In this document: piece by piece, positions 9,196 to 18,433 of the stretch
How positions within the stretch are numbered: the stretch's first letter is position 1
Layout of the letters: each line of letters begins with the position of its first letter
From: Labilibaculum antarcticum
Lineage (GTDB): Bacteria; Bacteroidota; Bacteroidia; Bacteroidales; Marinifilaceae
DNA: 64,000 nucleotides
Assembly: GCF_002356295.1 (NCBI RefSeq)
Contig: NZ_AP018042.1
Span: forward strand, 1,458,361-1,522,360
Reading direction: 5' to 3'
Made by a program: the position numbers and the translations under genes
Notes under the pieces: generated by a model
Databases searched by the model: none
What the model saw: only the letters and a program-made list of their open reading frames with translations
Told to the model about the DNA's origin: nothing

Positions 9196-9207
9196 ATTTT
9201 TTTTTTA

Positions 9208-12200
9208 TTACAAAGTGAAATTTAAACCAAAAGTATAAAATTCGTTACTTGGACCTGCACCATACTCACCGAATTTAGCACCTATATCATTACCAAAAGT
9301 AGTTGTTTCAGGATCGATATAAGCATTTTCATTTGGGGTCCACAATAGAATATTGCTAGCGCTTAATGATAAGCTCAAAGAACTAACATGTAATTTACTG
9401 CAGAAACTTTTAGGTAACGCATAAGATAAATTTACATTTCTTAGTTTCAAGTAAGAACGGTCGATAATAGCATCTTCATCACCATCGAATCCACCGCCAT
9501 CACCATAAAATTTATGCAAGCCAGTAGGATCTACAGCCGTTGTATTTTCAACCCAGCCTCCTTGTCCGTCAGAAACAACAGAATTAGGAACCAAGAAAGT
9601 TTTTCTATCATTCAATACAGATTCAGGAGAAGAACCTGTCCAATGTAAATAATCCTTAGTATATGAATACATATATCCACCATAACTAAGATCCAGAGTT
9701 GTGCCTAAGCTAAATCCTTTATAAGTAAAGGTGTTGGTTAACCCCATTCTGAAATCAGCATCAACATCTTTTCCGATGAATTCAGTTTCAGTGGTTGGTT
9801 GTGGATTACCACTACCATCAACGACAGTATGCATTACTCCATCAATATCAACCTTTTTAACCGAGGCAATTTTAAACTGTCCCATAGATTTTCCTTCTAC
9901 AGCAACAATCGATGCACCACCAAAACCATCAAGATATACCTCCTCAACGTCTAAAGACTCAATTGTATTTTCATTTAATGAAACATTATATGCTACATCC
10001 CATGAAAAATTCGCAGTCCTAACAGGAGTGAAATTAACAGCTATTTCAAGTCCTTCATTACGAACATCACCTAAATTGGCTACCTGAGTAGTATAACCCG
10101 ATGATGGATCTTTAGGAAGATTAGCTATCAATCCTTCAGTTAAACGATTATAGTAAGACACATCGAAACCTAAACGGCTATTGAAAAATTGAGCCTCGAA
10201 ACCAAGTTCAAATTCTTTAGTTAACTCATTCTTCAAATCAGGATTTCCTAAACGGTTCGAAGCAGAATATGAATTAACGCCACCAATAGGGAAGGTCAAA
10301 TCATCAATATTTGGATAACCTGGATTATTTGAAAAAGCTGATACGTAACGATCATAAACTGCATAAGCCTCAGCGTCATTACCAGTCATACCGTAAGCAG
10401 CTCTAACTTTCGCAAAGTTTAAGATACCAGTATCGATATCATTGTACTTTAAGAAATCAGTAATTAGGAAACTTCCTGTAATACCTGGGTAAAAATAGTC
10501 ATTTTGCTCAAGTGGTAAAGTCGATGACCAGTCATTACGTGCAGTTAATGTCAAGTAAGCATAGTTTCTGTAGCTAAAGTCAACATTAGCATAAACACCA
10601 ATTAAACGACGTTTTGAACTTTCATGAGTAGAAACAGAAGGAGAGAAACTATTCGCTAAATTATAAAAATCAGGAATATCGATAGAATTAATACTTCCAT
10701 CTAAGTAAGTCATGCTTCTTTCGTTAACATTCATACCTGCAATAGCATTTAATGTAAAATCCTCATTCAGGTTTTTCTTATAGGTCATCATCACATCGTG
10801 ATTGATCTGAATTCTTTCAGTTCTTGATTCAGTAAAGTTACCCGGATTAGCAACACTTGATCCATCGTTAGGAGAACCTGGAGTAAAACCAATAATCGCA
10901 GTGTGTGTTTCGCCTAAAGCAACTTCATAATCACCACCAAAACGATAACTCAATCTCAAATCATCAGTAAAGTCATAGTCTAATTGAAATTTACCGAAAA
11001 GTTTTTTCTTATTTTGCTCGGCAGCATTCTCATTCAATACATAGTAAGGATTTACACCATAAGGAGTAAGATAATTATCCAGATTATTGAATTTATTATT
11101 ATAATCCTTCTGATCAACGATAGAGACATCATTGGGACTTTCGTAAAGAGATCTAAATACAGAAGTACCTTGACCAGAAGCAACTGCTTTTGTTTTCTCT
11201 GTACTGAAATTCACATTAGCGCTTATGGTTAATTTTCCAGCTTTATGAGATCCTTTAGTTGCGATTGTATATCTATCGTAAGAATCACTATCAGTTGGCA
11301 TTACACCATCAACCGAGTTTTGAGACAAAGACAATAGGAAGGTTGTAGTTTCATTACCACCACTCAAAGAAACTGAGTTTTTAAGATTCTTACCAACTTC
11401 ATAAAAATCACGCACTCTATCTTCTAAGAATACATAAGGCTTAACTTGCTGGCTATTGTCAACAATATTTCCCCATACTCTATCTTTCCCATCGTAAGCA
11501 GGACCCCAGTTGCCATTCTCATCCAAAGCTCTTTCACCGCTCCATCCTTGACCGAATTGCTTCTGAACATCAGGAAGACGACCAACTCTAGAGAAAGTAG
11601 TTGAACCACTATAAGAAACGCGCATCTTTCCATCAGTATTTTTACCTGACTTAGTAGTAATCATGATAACACCATTCGCAGCACGAGAACCATATAATGC
11701 AGTTGCCGCAGCACCTTTTAATACTGTCATATCTGCAATATCATCAGGATTAATTGCATTGATACCAGAACCAAAATCAACTTGTGAATTTAGAGCATTA
11801 CCAGATTGGTTTTGTACATTGGTAATAGGTACTCCGTCAACAATATAAAGAGGCTGGCTATTTCCAAAAGAGGAAGCACCACGAATCATTACATTCTGAG
11901 TAGCACCTGGTCCTGGAGCTGTTGAAATGTCAACACCAGCAACTTTACCTTGTAAAGCATTCATTGGATTAACTACCTGAGATTTTCCAATCTCATCTCC
12001 CCCTATAGAAGTTGCAGCATATCCTAATGCTTTCTTTTCACGAGTTACACCCATTGCAGTTACAATAACCTCGTCCATACCAATAGACTCGGATTCCATT
12101 ACAACATTAATAGTAGAAGAAGTAATTTCATGCTCCTGCATTTTCATTCCAACAAAAGAAAAGACCAAGATCTTTCCGTCTTCAGGAACATTTAAGGAGA

Positions 12201-12381
12201 AGTTACCATCGAAATCTGTAGTGGTACCGATGGTTGTACCTTTAACAATTACGGAAACTCCTGGGATAGACAGCCCATCATCGGCTGAAGTAACCACCCC
12301 TGAAACTTCTCGACTCTGAGCTAAAACGCTCTGTAATCCTATAATACATAGAATTAACATCGAAACTAAACTTTTTTTCAT
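9208..12381 (-). CDS. SusC/RagA-family TonB-dependent transporter (locus A)
   Basis: Outer-membrane importer of 1057 residues. Signal peptide about 1-21; carboxypeptidase-like domain about 24-100 (VSGVVTSADDGLSIPGVSV); TonB-box-like DEVIVTAMG at 103-111; plug domain about 115-245 with VAGVDISTAPGPG, PLYIVDGVPI and VLKGAAATALYGSRAANG; then a 22-strand-type barrel ending in FYTFGLNFTL. It leads a four-gene operon with a SusD-like_2 partner. The first 107 residues and the whole upstream region are nearly those of the second SusC at 14820-17987, whereas the plug and barrel differ strongly. A relic of a carbonic anhydrase gene lies upstream. The substrate is unknown and no glycoside hydrolase, peptidase or sulfatase gene is in the operon. 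Confidence 0.95.
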   Translation of the reverse strand: MKKSLVSMLILCIIGLQSVLAQSREVSGVVTSADDGLSIPGVSVIVKGTTIGTTTDFDGNFSLNVPEDGKILVFSFVGMKMQEHEITSSTINVVMESESIGMDEVIVTAMGVTREKKALGYAATSIGGDEIGKSQVVNPMNALQGKVAGVDISTAPGPGATQNVMIRGASSFGNSQPLYIVDGVPITNVQNQSGNALNSQVDFGSGINAINPDDIADMTVLKGAAATALYGSRAANGVIMITTKSGKNTDGKMRVSYSGSTTFSRVGRLPDVQKQFGQGWSGERALDENGNWGPAYDGKDRVWGNIVDNSQQVKPYVFLEDRVRDFYEVGKNLKNSVSLSGGNETTTFLLSLSQNSVDGVMPTDSDSYDRYTIATKGSHKAGKLTISANVNFSTEKTKAVASGQGTSVFRSLYESPNDVSIVDQKDYNNKFNNLDNYLTPYGVNPYYVLNENAAEQNKKKLFGKFQLDYDFTDDLRLSYRFGGDYEVALGETHTAIIGFTPGSPNDGSSVANPGNFTESRTERIQINHDVMMTYKKNLNEDFTLNAIAGMNVNERSMTYLDGSINSIDIPDFYNLANSFSPSVSTHESSKRRLIGVYANVDFSYRNYAYLTLTARNDWSSTLPLEQNDYFYPGITGSFLITDFLKYNDIDTGILNFAKVRAAYGMTGNDAEAYAVYDRYVSAFSNNPGYPNIDDLTFPIGGVNSYSASNRLGNPDLKNELTKEFELGFEAQFFNSRLGFDVSYYNRLTEGLIANLPKDPSSGYTTQVANLGDVRNEGLEIAVNFTPVRTANFSWDVAYNVSLNENTIESLDVEEVYLDGFGGASIVAVEGKSMGQFKIASVKKVDIDGVMHTVVDGSGNPQPTTETEFIGKDVDADFRMGLTNTFTYKGFSLGTTLDLSYGGYMYSYTKDYLHWTGSSPESVLNDRKTFLVPNSVVSDGQGGWVENTTAVDPTGLHKFYGDGGGFDGDEDAIIDRSYLKLRNVNLSYALPKSFCSKLHVSSLSLSLSASNILLWTPNENAYIDPETTTFGNDIGAKFGEYGAGPSNEFYTFGLNFTL

Positions 12382-12825
12382 AAACCTTTAGTTAGTGGTT
12401 AATTAACATTAATACACATTTATATATAAATTCATTCACCCCATTAAAATGAGATGAAAGCAATAAAATGCACCCTTTAGAATGGTCTTCAAGAAGAGAT
12501 TTTAGTTGAATCACTAAATACAACCTCTTAAATCGCAGATTTCAAAATACCCCTATTTATATCTGCGGACTCAAAAGTGTGAAAAAAACTTAAATTTTCA
12601 AACCTTTTTTATCGTAAACCTTTTAAATTTAAGTTAAAGTGGACTTTGGAACTAACAAATTACTAGTATGAAACACTATTTACTTTCAAATTAACACAAG
12701 GCTATCATTCTCATTTTCAATTTTATTCACGTTAACGTTTGCGTTACTTTTTTCAAACATATTTAGAAAAGATAACTCGAATATTATTTTAATTCTTCTT
12801 TTATTTAAAATCAAACTAAATAAGA
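12382..12825. promoter_or_regulatory. Upstream region of SusC A
   Basis: An AT-rich gene-free stretch homologous to 17988-18433. Conserved blocks include AAAAGTGTGAAAAAAA, the CACGTTAACGTTTGC block at 12728-12742 and the segment just before the carbonic anhydrase start. The matching -7 element of the anhydrase promoter (18402-18409) has lost its final G here. The SusC promoter itself could not be pinpointed. Confidence 0.6.
12728..12747. promoter_or_regulatory. Conserved GTTAACGTTTG block, copy A
   Basis: CACGTTAACGTTTGCGTTAC contains the inverted repeat TAACG-TTTG-CGTTA. The first 15 bases are identical to the block at 18335-18354. It lies about 350 bp from SusC A and about 80 bp from the anhydrase relic. 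It is a candidate regulator-binding site, by conservation only. Confidence 0.45.
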
Positions 12826-12905
12826 ATGACTTTTACTTTTGTATTTAGATGGAAAATCTTCAGTAATTGGCACAGAGCTGTCTTGCGTGCTGATGTTCAT
12901 GACTA
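12826..12905 (+). pseudogene. Relic of a gamma carbonic anhydrase gene (5' part with internal deletion)
   Basis: The first 30 bases match the start of the anhydrase gene at 18434, then about 72 bp are missing. Next, 12861-12900 matches 18541-18580 at 32 of 40 positions. In the same frame the relic reads SNWHRAVLRADVHD where the intact protein has SIWYSAVLRGDVHS (residues 37-50). After that the similarity ends, although the frame stays open to 13083. The zinc-binding histidines H66, H84 and H89 of the intact protein are not present, so no enzyme can be made. It marks the end of the duplicated module. Confidence 0.8.
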
Positions 12906-13073
12906 TATTTACCATATGATATTCGTTTACTCCGAACCGAAAATTTACTGCCAACGTCCGTCATATTTAACCTCACTAAACATATCTTTTCTCTTGACCA
13001 ATGTTTGGAAACTACAAACACCCCAAACAGAATTTTATCTTAAAGTTATTCGCCATACACGGCACACCAAAAA
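12906..13073. other. Gap without recognisable content
   Basis: Between the anhydrase relic and the terminator of the second SusD gene I see no gene, repeat or match to the other module copy. Confidence 0.5.
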
Positions 13074-13101
13074 AAGGCCCTGAAGTTAACTTCAGGGCCT
13101 T
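13074..13101 (-). terminator. Terminator of the second SusC/SusD pair
   Basis: A perfect 28-bp palindrome with arms AAGGCCCTGAAGTT and AACTTCAGGGCCTT. On the minus strand it is followed by seven T. It is about 110 bp past the SusD stop. Confidence 0.9.
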
Positions 13102-13208
13102 ACTATAAAATACAGGTTTCGAATTACTTATAAAACGCAGGTAATTCAAATATTCTAACGATACTAATTTTCATATAATTTAAAATAAAACCTGAATCAA
13201 TAATAAAT

Positions 13209-14801
13209 TTATTCAGAAACTGGGGATGGTGCTACTGCTGCAGGGTTATTATCACCATTACTTATTACAGGGTTAGCCTGAATCTCAGCTTCAGGTACTC
13301 TCCACAATAAAATGTCACTTCCTGCTGGAATGTTGAATATCATGGTAGCATTTGGATATCCTCCTCCACGACGGTCAATACCTTTGTTTAAACGCATAAT
13401 ATCGAACCAGTTCATACCTTCACCCCATAATTCAATTCTACGTTGACGGAACACTTCTTCCTGAACATCACCTGCAAATGAATAAGAAGCATCACGATAA
13501 GTAGTAACAAAGTCCACAAGTGTACTTATACCATCAGCACCACTCATAGCTTCAGCCTCTGCTTTAATCAAATACATTTCTTCAATTCTCATTAAAGGAA
13601 TATCATTTGCATTTGTAGAAGTTTCAATCTCACCCTTATAAGGTGCAAATTTCACTTGAGTGTAAGGTCTGTATTGATAATCCACCATGAATGCATTTTC
13701 TATATCAGTTAAATTAGCTGAATATGAATTTTCATCAGTCCACCATCCTTTACGAATATCAGTACTTGAGATACTATTATAAAGCGCCTTATTAATTTGT
13801 CTACCACCACTATACCAACAGTACCCATAATTAAAAGAACCCATATGAGAAATCCAGTTGATAATACCAGAGGCAACCACATCATCCGTTTCAGCAACAA
13901 AAACGCCCCACATCCAGTTAGAGTCTTCGATATTCGAAAAATAAGGATCACTTACTTCATCGATACTCGCTGGCGTAGCGTCACTGGCAGCAATTGCACT
14001 AGTTGCATCTGCTGCAGCTTCAGCGTACTTATGCATCGTTAGATTTACACGTGCACGAAGTCCATAAGCAACAGCCAAACTAACGTAACGTTTATCTGAA
14101 CGCACAGAACCACCTTCTTCTGCTGATTTTAATAATGTAATAGCAGTGTTAAGATCACTTAACATTAAAGTATAAACCTCTTCAACTGTAGCACGTGGTG
14201 CACCACCAGCCAAAGACGTTTCAATTGCGTTTTCAGCAGTAATTATTGGAACACATAGAGCTGATTCATGACCAACATAATTGAACTGATACAATTGAGC
14301 CAAAACCCAATAGCTAAAAGCTCGTGCTGCCAAACCTTGACCTAGATAAAACTGAGTCACAGGCTCTTCTGTTGCTGGATCAATAGAACCAATTACATTA
14401 TTAGAATTACTAATAATCGCGTACATATCATTCCAAATAATCTGTGTCTCTCTTGATGTATAATCACGATCTGAATACTCAAGAGAACCTGACATCCAGT
14501 TATAACCATTATCCTCTTGTACTACGTCACAACCATTAGCATCAGAGAACATCATTACAGATCCATAGCCAATATCAAAATGATTAACTCGACCTAGAGC
14601 ATCTTCATTAGGTGCATATTGAGAAAACTGAGCAAAAATACCATTAACCCCAGCTGCAGCTTTTGAAGGATCGTTTTCTACAACTTCTGCTTTTTGCTCT
14701 GTTGTAATATCTTCTCCTAAAGGCGCTGTATCTAGATCTTCACACCCAAAGAATGTTAGTAAAACGGGTACTAACAAAGCATATATATATTTATTTTTCA
14801 T
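13209..14801 (-). CDS. SusD/RagB-family nutrient-binding lipoprotein (locus B)
   Basis: Substrate-binding surface lipoprotein of about 530 residues, paired with the SusC at 14820. I use the second ATG (14801), which gives the signal peptide MKNKYIYALLVPVLLTFFGC with its lipobox; the ATG at 14810 would add three residues. After CEDLDTAPLGED come TPR-like helices (ARAFSYWVLAQLYQFNYVG) and the classical C-terminal SusD signature EEVFRQRRIELWGEGMNWFD with IMRLNKG. The last part, IPAGSDILLWRVPEAEIQAN, is typical of classical SusD. It therefore belongs to a different SusD branch than the protein at 7624-9195. It starts 9-18 bp after SusC and ends the transcript. Substrate unknown. Confidence 0.9.
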   Translation of the reverse strand: MKNKYIYALLVPVLLTFFGCEDLDTAPLGEDITTEQKAEVVENDPSKAAAGVNGIFAQFSQYAPNEDALGRVNHFDIGYGSVMMFSDANGCDVVQEDNGYNWMSGSLEYSDRDYTSRETQIIWNDMYAIISNSNNVIGSIDPATEEPVTQFYLGQGLAARAFSYWVLAQLYQFNYVGHESALCVPIITAENAIETSLAGGAPRATVEEVYTLMLSDLNTAITLLKSAEEGGSVRSDKRYVSLAVAYGLRARVNLTMHKYAEAAADATSAIAASDATPASIDEVSDPYFSNIEDSNWMWGVFVAETDDVVASGIINWISHMGSFNYGYCWYSGGRQINKALYNSISSTDIRKGWWTDENSYSANLTDIENAFMVDYQYRPYTQVKFAPYKGEIETSTNANDIPLMRIEEMYLIKAEAEAMSGADGISTLVDFVTTYRDASYSFAGDVQEEVFRQRRIELWGEGMNWFDIMRLNKGIDRRGGGYPNATMIFNIPAGSDILLWRVPEAEIQANPVISNGDNNPAAVAPSPVSE

Positions 14802-14819
14802 ATCAATCATTTAAAATTA

Positions 14820-17800
14820 TTAAAACGACAAATTAATACCAGCAGAAATTGTTCGTATTGGTGTATAACGAGCAGTTGTAGCTGATGTATAACTTTGACG
14901 AGGATCTAAACCTTTTCTTTTTGTCCACAATGCCACATTATCTGCTGCGAAATAAATACGAAGTTTTTCAATGTGTAATCTCTGAACAAATTCATCAGAG
15001 AAAGAATAACCAATTGTCACATTATTAAGACTTAAATAATCTGAACTTGTTATAAAACGTGTTGAAGTCGAATTAGCATACTTATCATTAGCATCCAAAC
15101 GAGGAACATTAGTATCAGTATTATCTGGAGTCCAAGCGTTCCTAATATCTGTATGATAGTTTCGTCCTGCATTACTTGCATTACCACCATGCATTAAACG
15201 CTGGTATCCTGAGTCATAAATTTTACCACCCAATTGATAAGCACACTGCACTGATGCATCAAAACCATAAGCTTTAAAAGAAGTACCAAAACCACCATAA
15301 ACAACTGGCATTAGGTTATCAGTCGCTACTTTGTATTCTGAAGCAATAGAATACTCTTCTGTTTTATAACGTTCGCCTGCTTCATCTTCAGCCCAATATA
15401 AAGCCATTCCAGTAGCAGCATCTACACCAGCATAGTCAACTAAGTACATACGATACATCGATTCACCTTCAGAATATATTCTAGTGCCATCAATTAATTC
15501 GCCTTCCAATTCAGCAGCCAACTCATTAATTTCATTCTTAATGAATGTAGCATTACCAGTAAATGTCCAATCAAAATTGTCGCTTTTTAGGATAGTATAC
15601 GATAAATCAACCTCTACACCAGAATTGGTCATTGACCCAATATTCATTGGAAGAGAAGTATATCCTAAACTAGCAGCAACTGGCTTGTAGTATAACATAT
15701 CTGAAGACTTACGTCCGAAATACTCTAATGTACCCATTAATTTATTATCTAACAATGCAAAGTCAACACCTACATTATATGATACCGAAGTTTCCCAAGA
15801 AATATCTGGATTTCCTTTATAAGATAAAGTACCATCAGAGAAAACACCATCTGCTCCAGAAACCGTATACTGGTCAAGATAAGCATAGTAATTACCTATA
15901 TCATCATTACCTTGCTCACCAAAAGAAGCTTTTAATTTCAACATATTAACCCAAGAAGTCGATTCCATGAATGACTCATTACTAAGAATCCATGCGGCAC
16001 TAGTTGACCAAAAATCTCCCCAACGATTGTCTGGACTAAAACGTGATGATGCATCACGACGATAAGCTACATTAAAGAAATAGGTATCTTTAAGAGAATA
16101 GTTGATACGAGTAAACATACCTTCAGTTGAGTAAGTGTCTTTTGAACCACCACCTTGAATCTGATCAATAGCATTATCTACATAATACGATTCAGGGTTA
16201 TATAGATTTTGCCCATTAGCATAAACGTTTTCAGTTTCGTATTTATAACCATCATAACCTGCAGTAATATCAAATTGACCATCAAAACCTGCAGCAAACT
16301 GATAATTTGCTACATATTGCTGATTAAAACCAACTGTTCTTGTTTGCTCCTGACCAGCAGTTCCCCCATAAGAAGCACTTTGTCCCTGGTAAGCATTACC
16401 TAGGCTACCATTACGTTTATTGTTAACATTTAATCCATAACGAAGATTCACCGTTAATCCATCTATTGGGGCAATTTCAGCGTACCATGTAGAATTAATA
16501 ACATCACTTCTATACTTTTCATCGTTATACGTTAAATCCCCTGCTGGATTAGCAATCGACATAAATGAACGGTTCATGTTTGTACTCTGACCATCTCCAT
16601 AGTCATATACCTTACGTCCTTTATTAAGAAGAATATTTTCGTCAAGTCCACGTACATACATTGGATATATTGGTGCAATGTAATTTGCGATAAAGAAAGC
16701 ATTACCACTAGAAGAGACCTCTGTTTGCTCATCTGGATCAGCACTTGTAATATTATTAATATTTACATTTGCTCCAACTTTTAACCAATCTTTAACTTGG
16801 TGATCTCCCTTAAAACGTCCAGAAATTCTCTCAAAACCGGATCCAGAAACAACACCTTTATCATCAAGATAACCTAAAGATAGGTAATAAGTACTTTTAT
16901 CATTACCACCTGAAATAGACAAATTGTAATCTTGTCTTGTATTATTTTGGAACATTTCATCTTCCCAATCGTCTGGTGTATAATAATAATCGCCGTCGCT
17001 ATAACCTAAAGTTGCATTCGGATTAAGCTTACCATCAGTTCCCATCAATCCTTCACCGTCAGGAAAAGTATAAACTTGGTAACCAGTACCACCTTCAGTG
17101 TTAGTTAAAATCTTACTATTTGCATAAGCATGTGCATCTTCTGGAGTATAACCCAAATTATAGATACCAGCATTGTATATTGCTGAATATGTATCCCCTA
17201 AGTATTCTTCCTTACTTGTTAACACATCATAATTTTTAACAGAACGAGAGTTTACTCCGACTTTCATGTCAAAATTAACTCTTGTCTTACCAGCCTTAGC
17301 TTTTTTAGTTGTAATCATGATAATACCATTGGCTCCACGAGCACCATAAAGTGCTGTAGAAGCAGCATCTTTCAATACAGTCATCGATTCAATATCGGTA
17401 GAACTGATAGTATTCAAATCACCATCAAAAGGAATACCATCTACTACATATAAAGGATTCGTACCCGCATTGATAGAACCAACCCCACGTACGCGAACAG
17501 TTGCATCAGCACCTGGCTGTCCATTATTACTAAGAACTTGCACACCAGCTACTGAACCTGATAAGGCTTGCGAAACATTAGAAACCTGACGTTTCTCAAG
17601 TGTTTCAGCACCGACCACTGCAGCAGAACCAGTAAAAGAACCCTTTGTAGAAGTACCATAAGCCACTACAATCACTTCATCCATACCAATGGACTCGGAT
17701 GCCATTACAACATTAATCGTAGAAGAAGTAATTTTTTTTTCCTGCATAGTCATTCCAACAAAAGAAAAAACCAAAACCTTCCCATCCGCAGGAACATTTA

Positions 17801-17987
17801 AGGAGTAATTACCTTCTAAGTCAGTAGTAGTTCCTAAGGTTGTACCTTTTACAATTACGGAAACTCCAGGGATAGACAGCCCATCATCGGCTGATGTAAC
17901 CATCCCTGAAACTTCTCGACTCTGAGCTAGAACGCTCTGTAATCCTATAGCAAATAGGATTAACATCGAAAATAAACTTTTTTTCAT
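14820..17987 (-). CDS. SusC/RagA-family TonB-dependent transporter (locus B)
   Basis: Outer-membrane importer of 1055 residues with signal peptide (about 1-21), carboxypeptidase-like domain (about 24-100), TonB-box-like DEVIVVAYG, plug with VRVRGVGSINAGTNPLYVVD and VLKDAASTALYGARGANG, and a barrel ending in IRTISAGINLSF. The plug is of the common VVAYGT type and differs from that of the SusC at 9208-12381, although the first 107 residues of both are almost the same. It leads a two-gene operon with a classical SusD. It is divergent from the carbonic anhydrase gene at 18434, with 446 bp between. No degradative enzyme is encoded next to it. Confidence 0.95.
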   Translation of the reverse strand: MKKSLFSMLILFAIGLQSVLAQSREVSGMVTSADDGLSIPGVSVIVKGTTLGTTTDLEGNYSLNVPADGKVLVFSFVGMTMQEKKITSSTINVVMASESIGMDEVIVVAYGTSTKGSFTGSAAVVGAETLEKRQVSNVSQALSGSVAGVQVLSNNGQPGADATVRVRGVGSINAGTNPLYVVDGIPFDGDLNTISSTDIESMTVLKDAASTALYGARGANGIIMITTKKAKAGKTRVNFDMKVGVNSRSVKNYDVLTSKEEYLGDTYSAIYNAGIYNLGYTPEDAHAYANSKILTNTEGGTGYQVYTFPDGEGLMGTDGKLNPNATLGYSDGDYYYTPDDWEDEMFQNNTRQDYNLSISGGNDKSTYYLSLGYLDDKGVVSGSGFERISGRFKGDHQVKDWLKVGANVNINNITSADPDEQTEVSSSGNAFFIANYIAPIYPMYVRGLDENILLNKGRKVYDYGDGQSTNMNRSFMSIANPAGDLTYNDEKYRSDVINSTWYAEIAPIDGLTVNLRYGLNVNNKRNGSLGNAYQGQSASYGGTAGQEQTRTVGFNQQYVANYQFAAGFDGQFDITAGYDGYKYETENVYANGQNLYNPESYYVDNAIDQIQGGGSKDTYSTEGMFTRINYSLKDTYFFNVAYRRDASSRFSPDNRWGDFWSTSAAWILSNESFMESTSWVNMLKLKASFGEQGNDDIGNYYAYLDQYTVSGADGVFSDGTLSYKGNPDISWETSVSYNVGVDFALLDNKLMGTLEYFGRKSSDMLYYKPVAASLGYTSLPMNIGSMTNSGVEVDLSYTILKSDNFDWTFTGNATFIKNEINELAAELEGELIDGTRIYSEGESMYRMYLVDYAGVDAATGMALYWAEDEAGERYKTEEYSIASEYKVATDNLMPVVYGGFGTSFKAYGFDASVQCAYQLGGKIYDSGYQRLMHGGNASNAGRNYHTDIRNAWTPDNTDTNVPRLDANDKYANSTSTRFITSSDYLSLNNVTIGYSFSDEFVQRLHIEKLRIYFAADNVALWTKRKGLDPRQSYTSATTARYTPIRTISAGINLSF

Positions 17988-18334
17988 AAACTTTAAGTTA
18001 GTGGTTAAGTAACATTAATACACATTTATATATAAATCCATTTATCTCTTAAATTAAAGAAATAAAAGCAACAAAATGCACGCTTTTGAATTGTTTCGAC
18101 TAAAAATCATATTCTTCCTATCAGTTAAATTCTGTTAAAAATGATAGATTTTAAGTACCATAATTACTTTATAGTATATAAAAGTGTGAAAAAAAGTTAA
18201 ATTTTCAAACATTTTTTCACAAAAACCTTTAAAACTCAAATAAAAGAACACGAACTAGATTGCAATTCAAAAGATAAATAGCAAATTTACTTACAATTGC
18301 TCTCCTAGTTAACATACTCATTTTCAATTTCATT

Positions 18335-18354
18335 CACGTTAACGTTTGCATAAC
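18335..18354. promoter_or_regulatory. Conserved GTTAACGTTTG block, copy B
   Basis: CACGTTAACGTTTGCATAAC lies about 80 bp before the anhydrase start and about 350 bp before SusC B. The second half-site (CGTTA in copy A) reads CATAA here. Confidence 0.45.
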
Positions 18355-18401
18355 TTTTTTTATAACATATTTTTAAAAGATCACTCAAATATTTTTTTAA
18401 T

Positions 18402-18409
18402 TATCTTTG
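18402..18409 (+). promoter_or_regulatory. -7 element of the carbonic anhydrase promoter
   Basis: TATCTTTG matches the Bacteroidota -7 consensus TAnnTTTG and lies 24 bp before the ATG. The copy-A counterpart has lost the final G. No clear -33 element was found. Confidence 0.6.
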
Positions 18410-18433
18410 TATTTATAATTAAACTAAATAAGA

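Larger units (their letters stand above)
12058..12900. repeat. Copy A of the duplicated promoter-leader module
   Basis: This stretch covers codons 1 to about 107 of SusC A, its upstream region and a carbonic anhydrase relic. It aligns in the same order and direction with 17664-18580. The coding part differs at only about one base in seven by eye. The intergenic part keeps long matches, for example next to the SusC start (AACATTAATACACATTTATA) and at the GTTAACGTTTG block. Divergence begins sharply after the DEVIV codons. Confidence 0.85.
17988..18433. promoter_or_regulatory. Divergent promoter region between SusC B and the carbonic anhydrase gene
   Basis: An AT-rich gene-free stretch that must hold promoters in both directions. 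Visible elements are the conserved block at 18335-18354 and a TAnnTTTG element at 18402-18409 for the anhydrase gene. It aligns along its length with 12382-12825. Confidence 0.7.

Noticed and set aside
12826-13083. 85-codon plus-strand frame as a gene
   Set aside because: Its first 25 codons are a deletion relic of the anhydrase gene and the remainder resembles nothing; no -7 element remains.
9208-17987. Invertible SusC shufflon
   Set aside because: The two leader copies lie in the same direction, no inverted copy or recombinase gene is present in the window.
6231-17987. Polysaccharide utilisation locus
   Set aside because: Two SusC/SusD pairs are present, but no glycoside hydrolase, lyase, sulfatase, hybrid two-component system or anti-sigma pair is encoded, so a polysaccharide substrate cannot be claimed.
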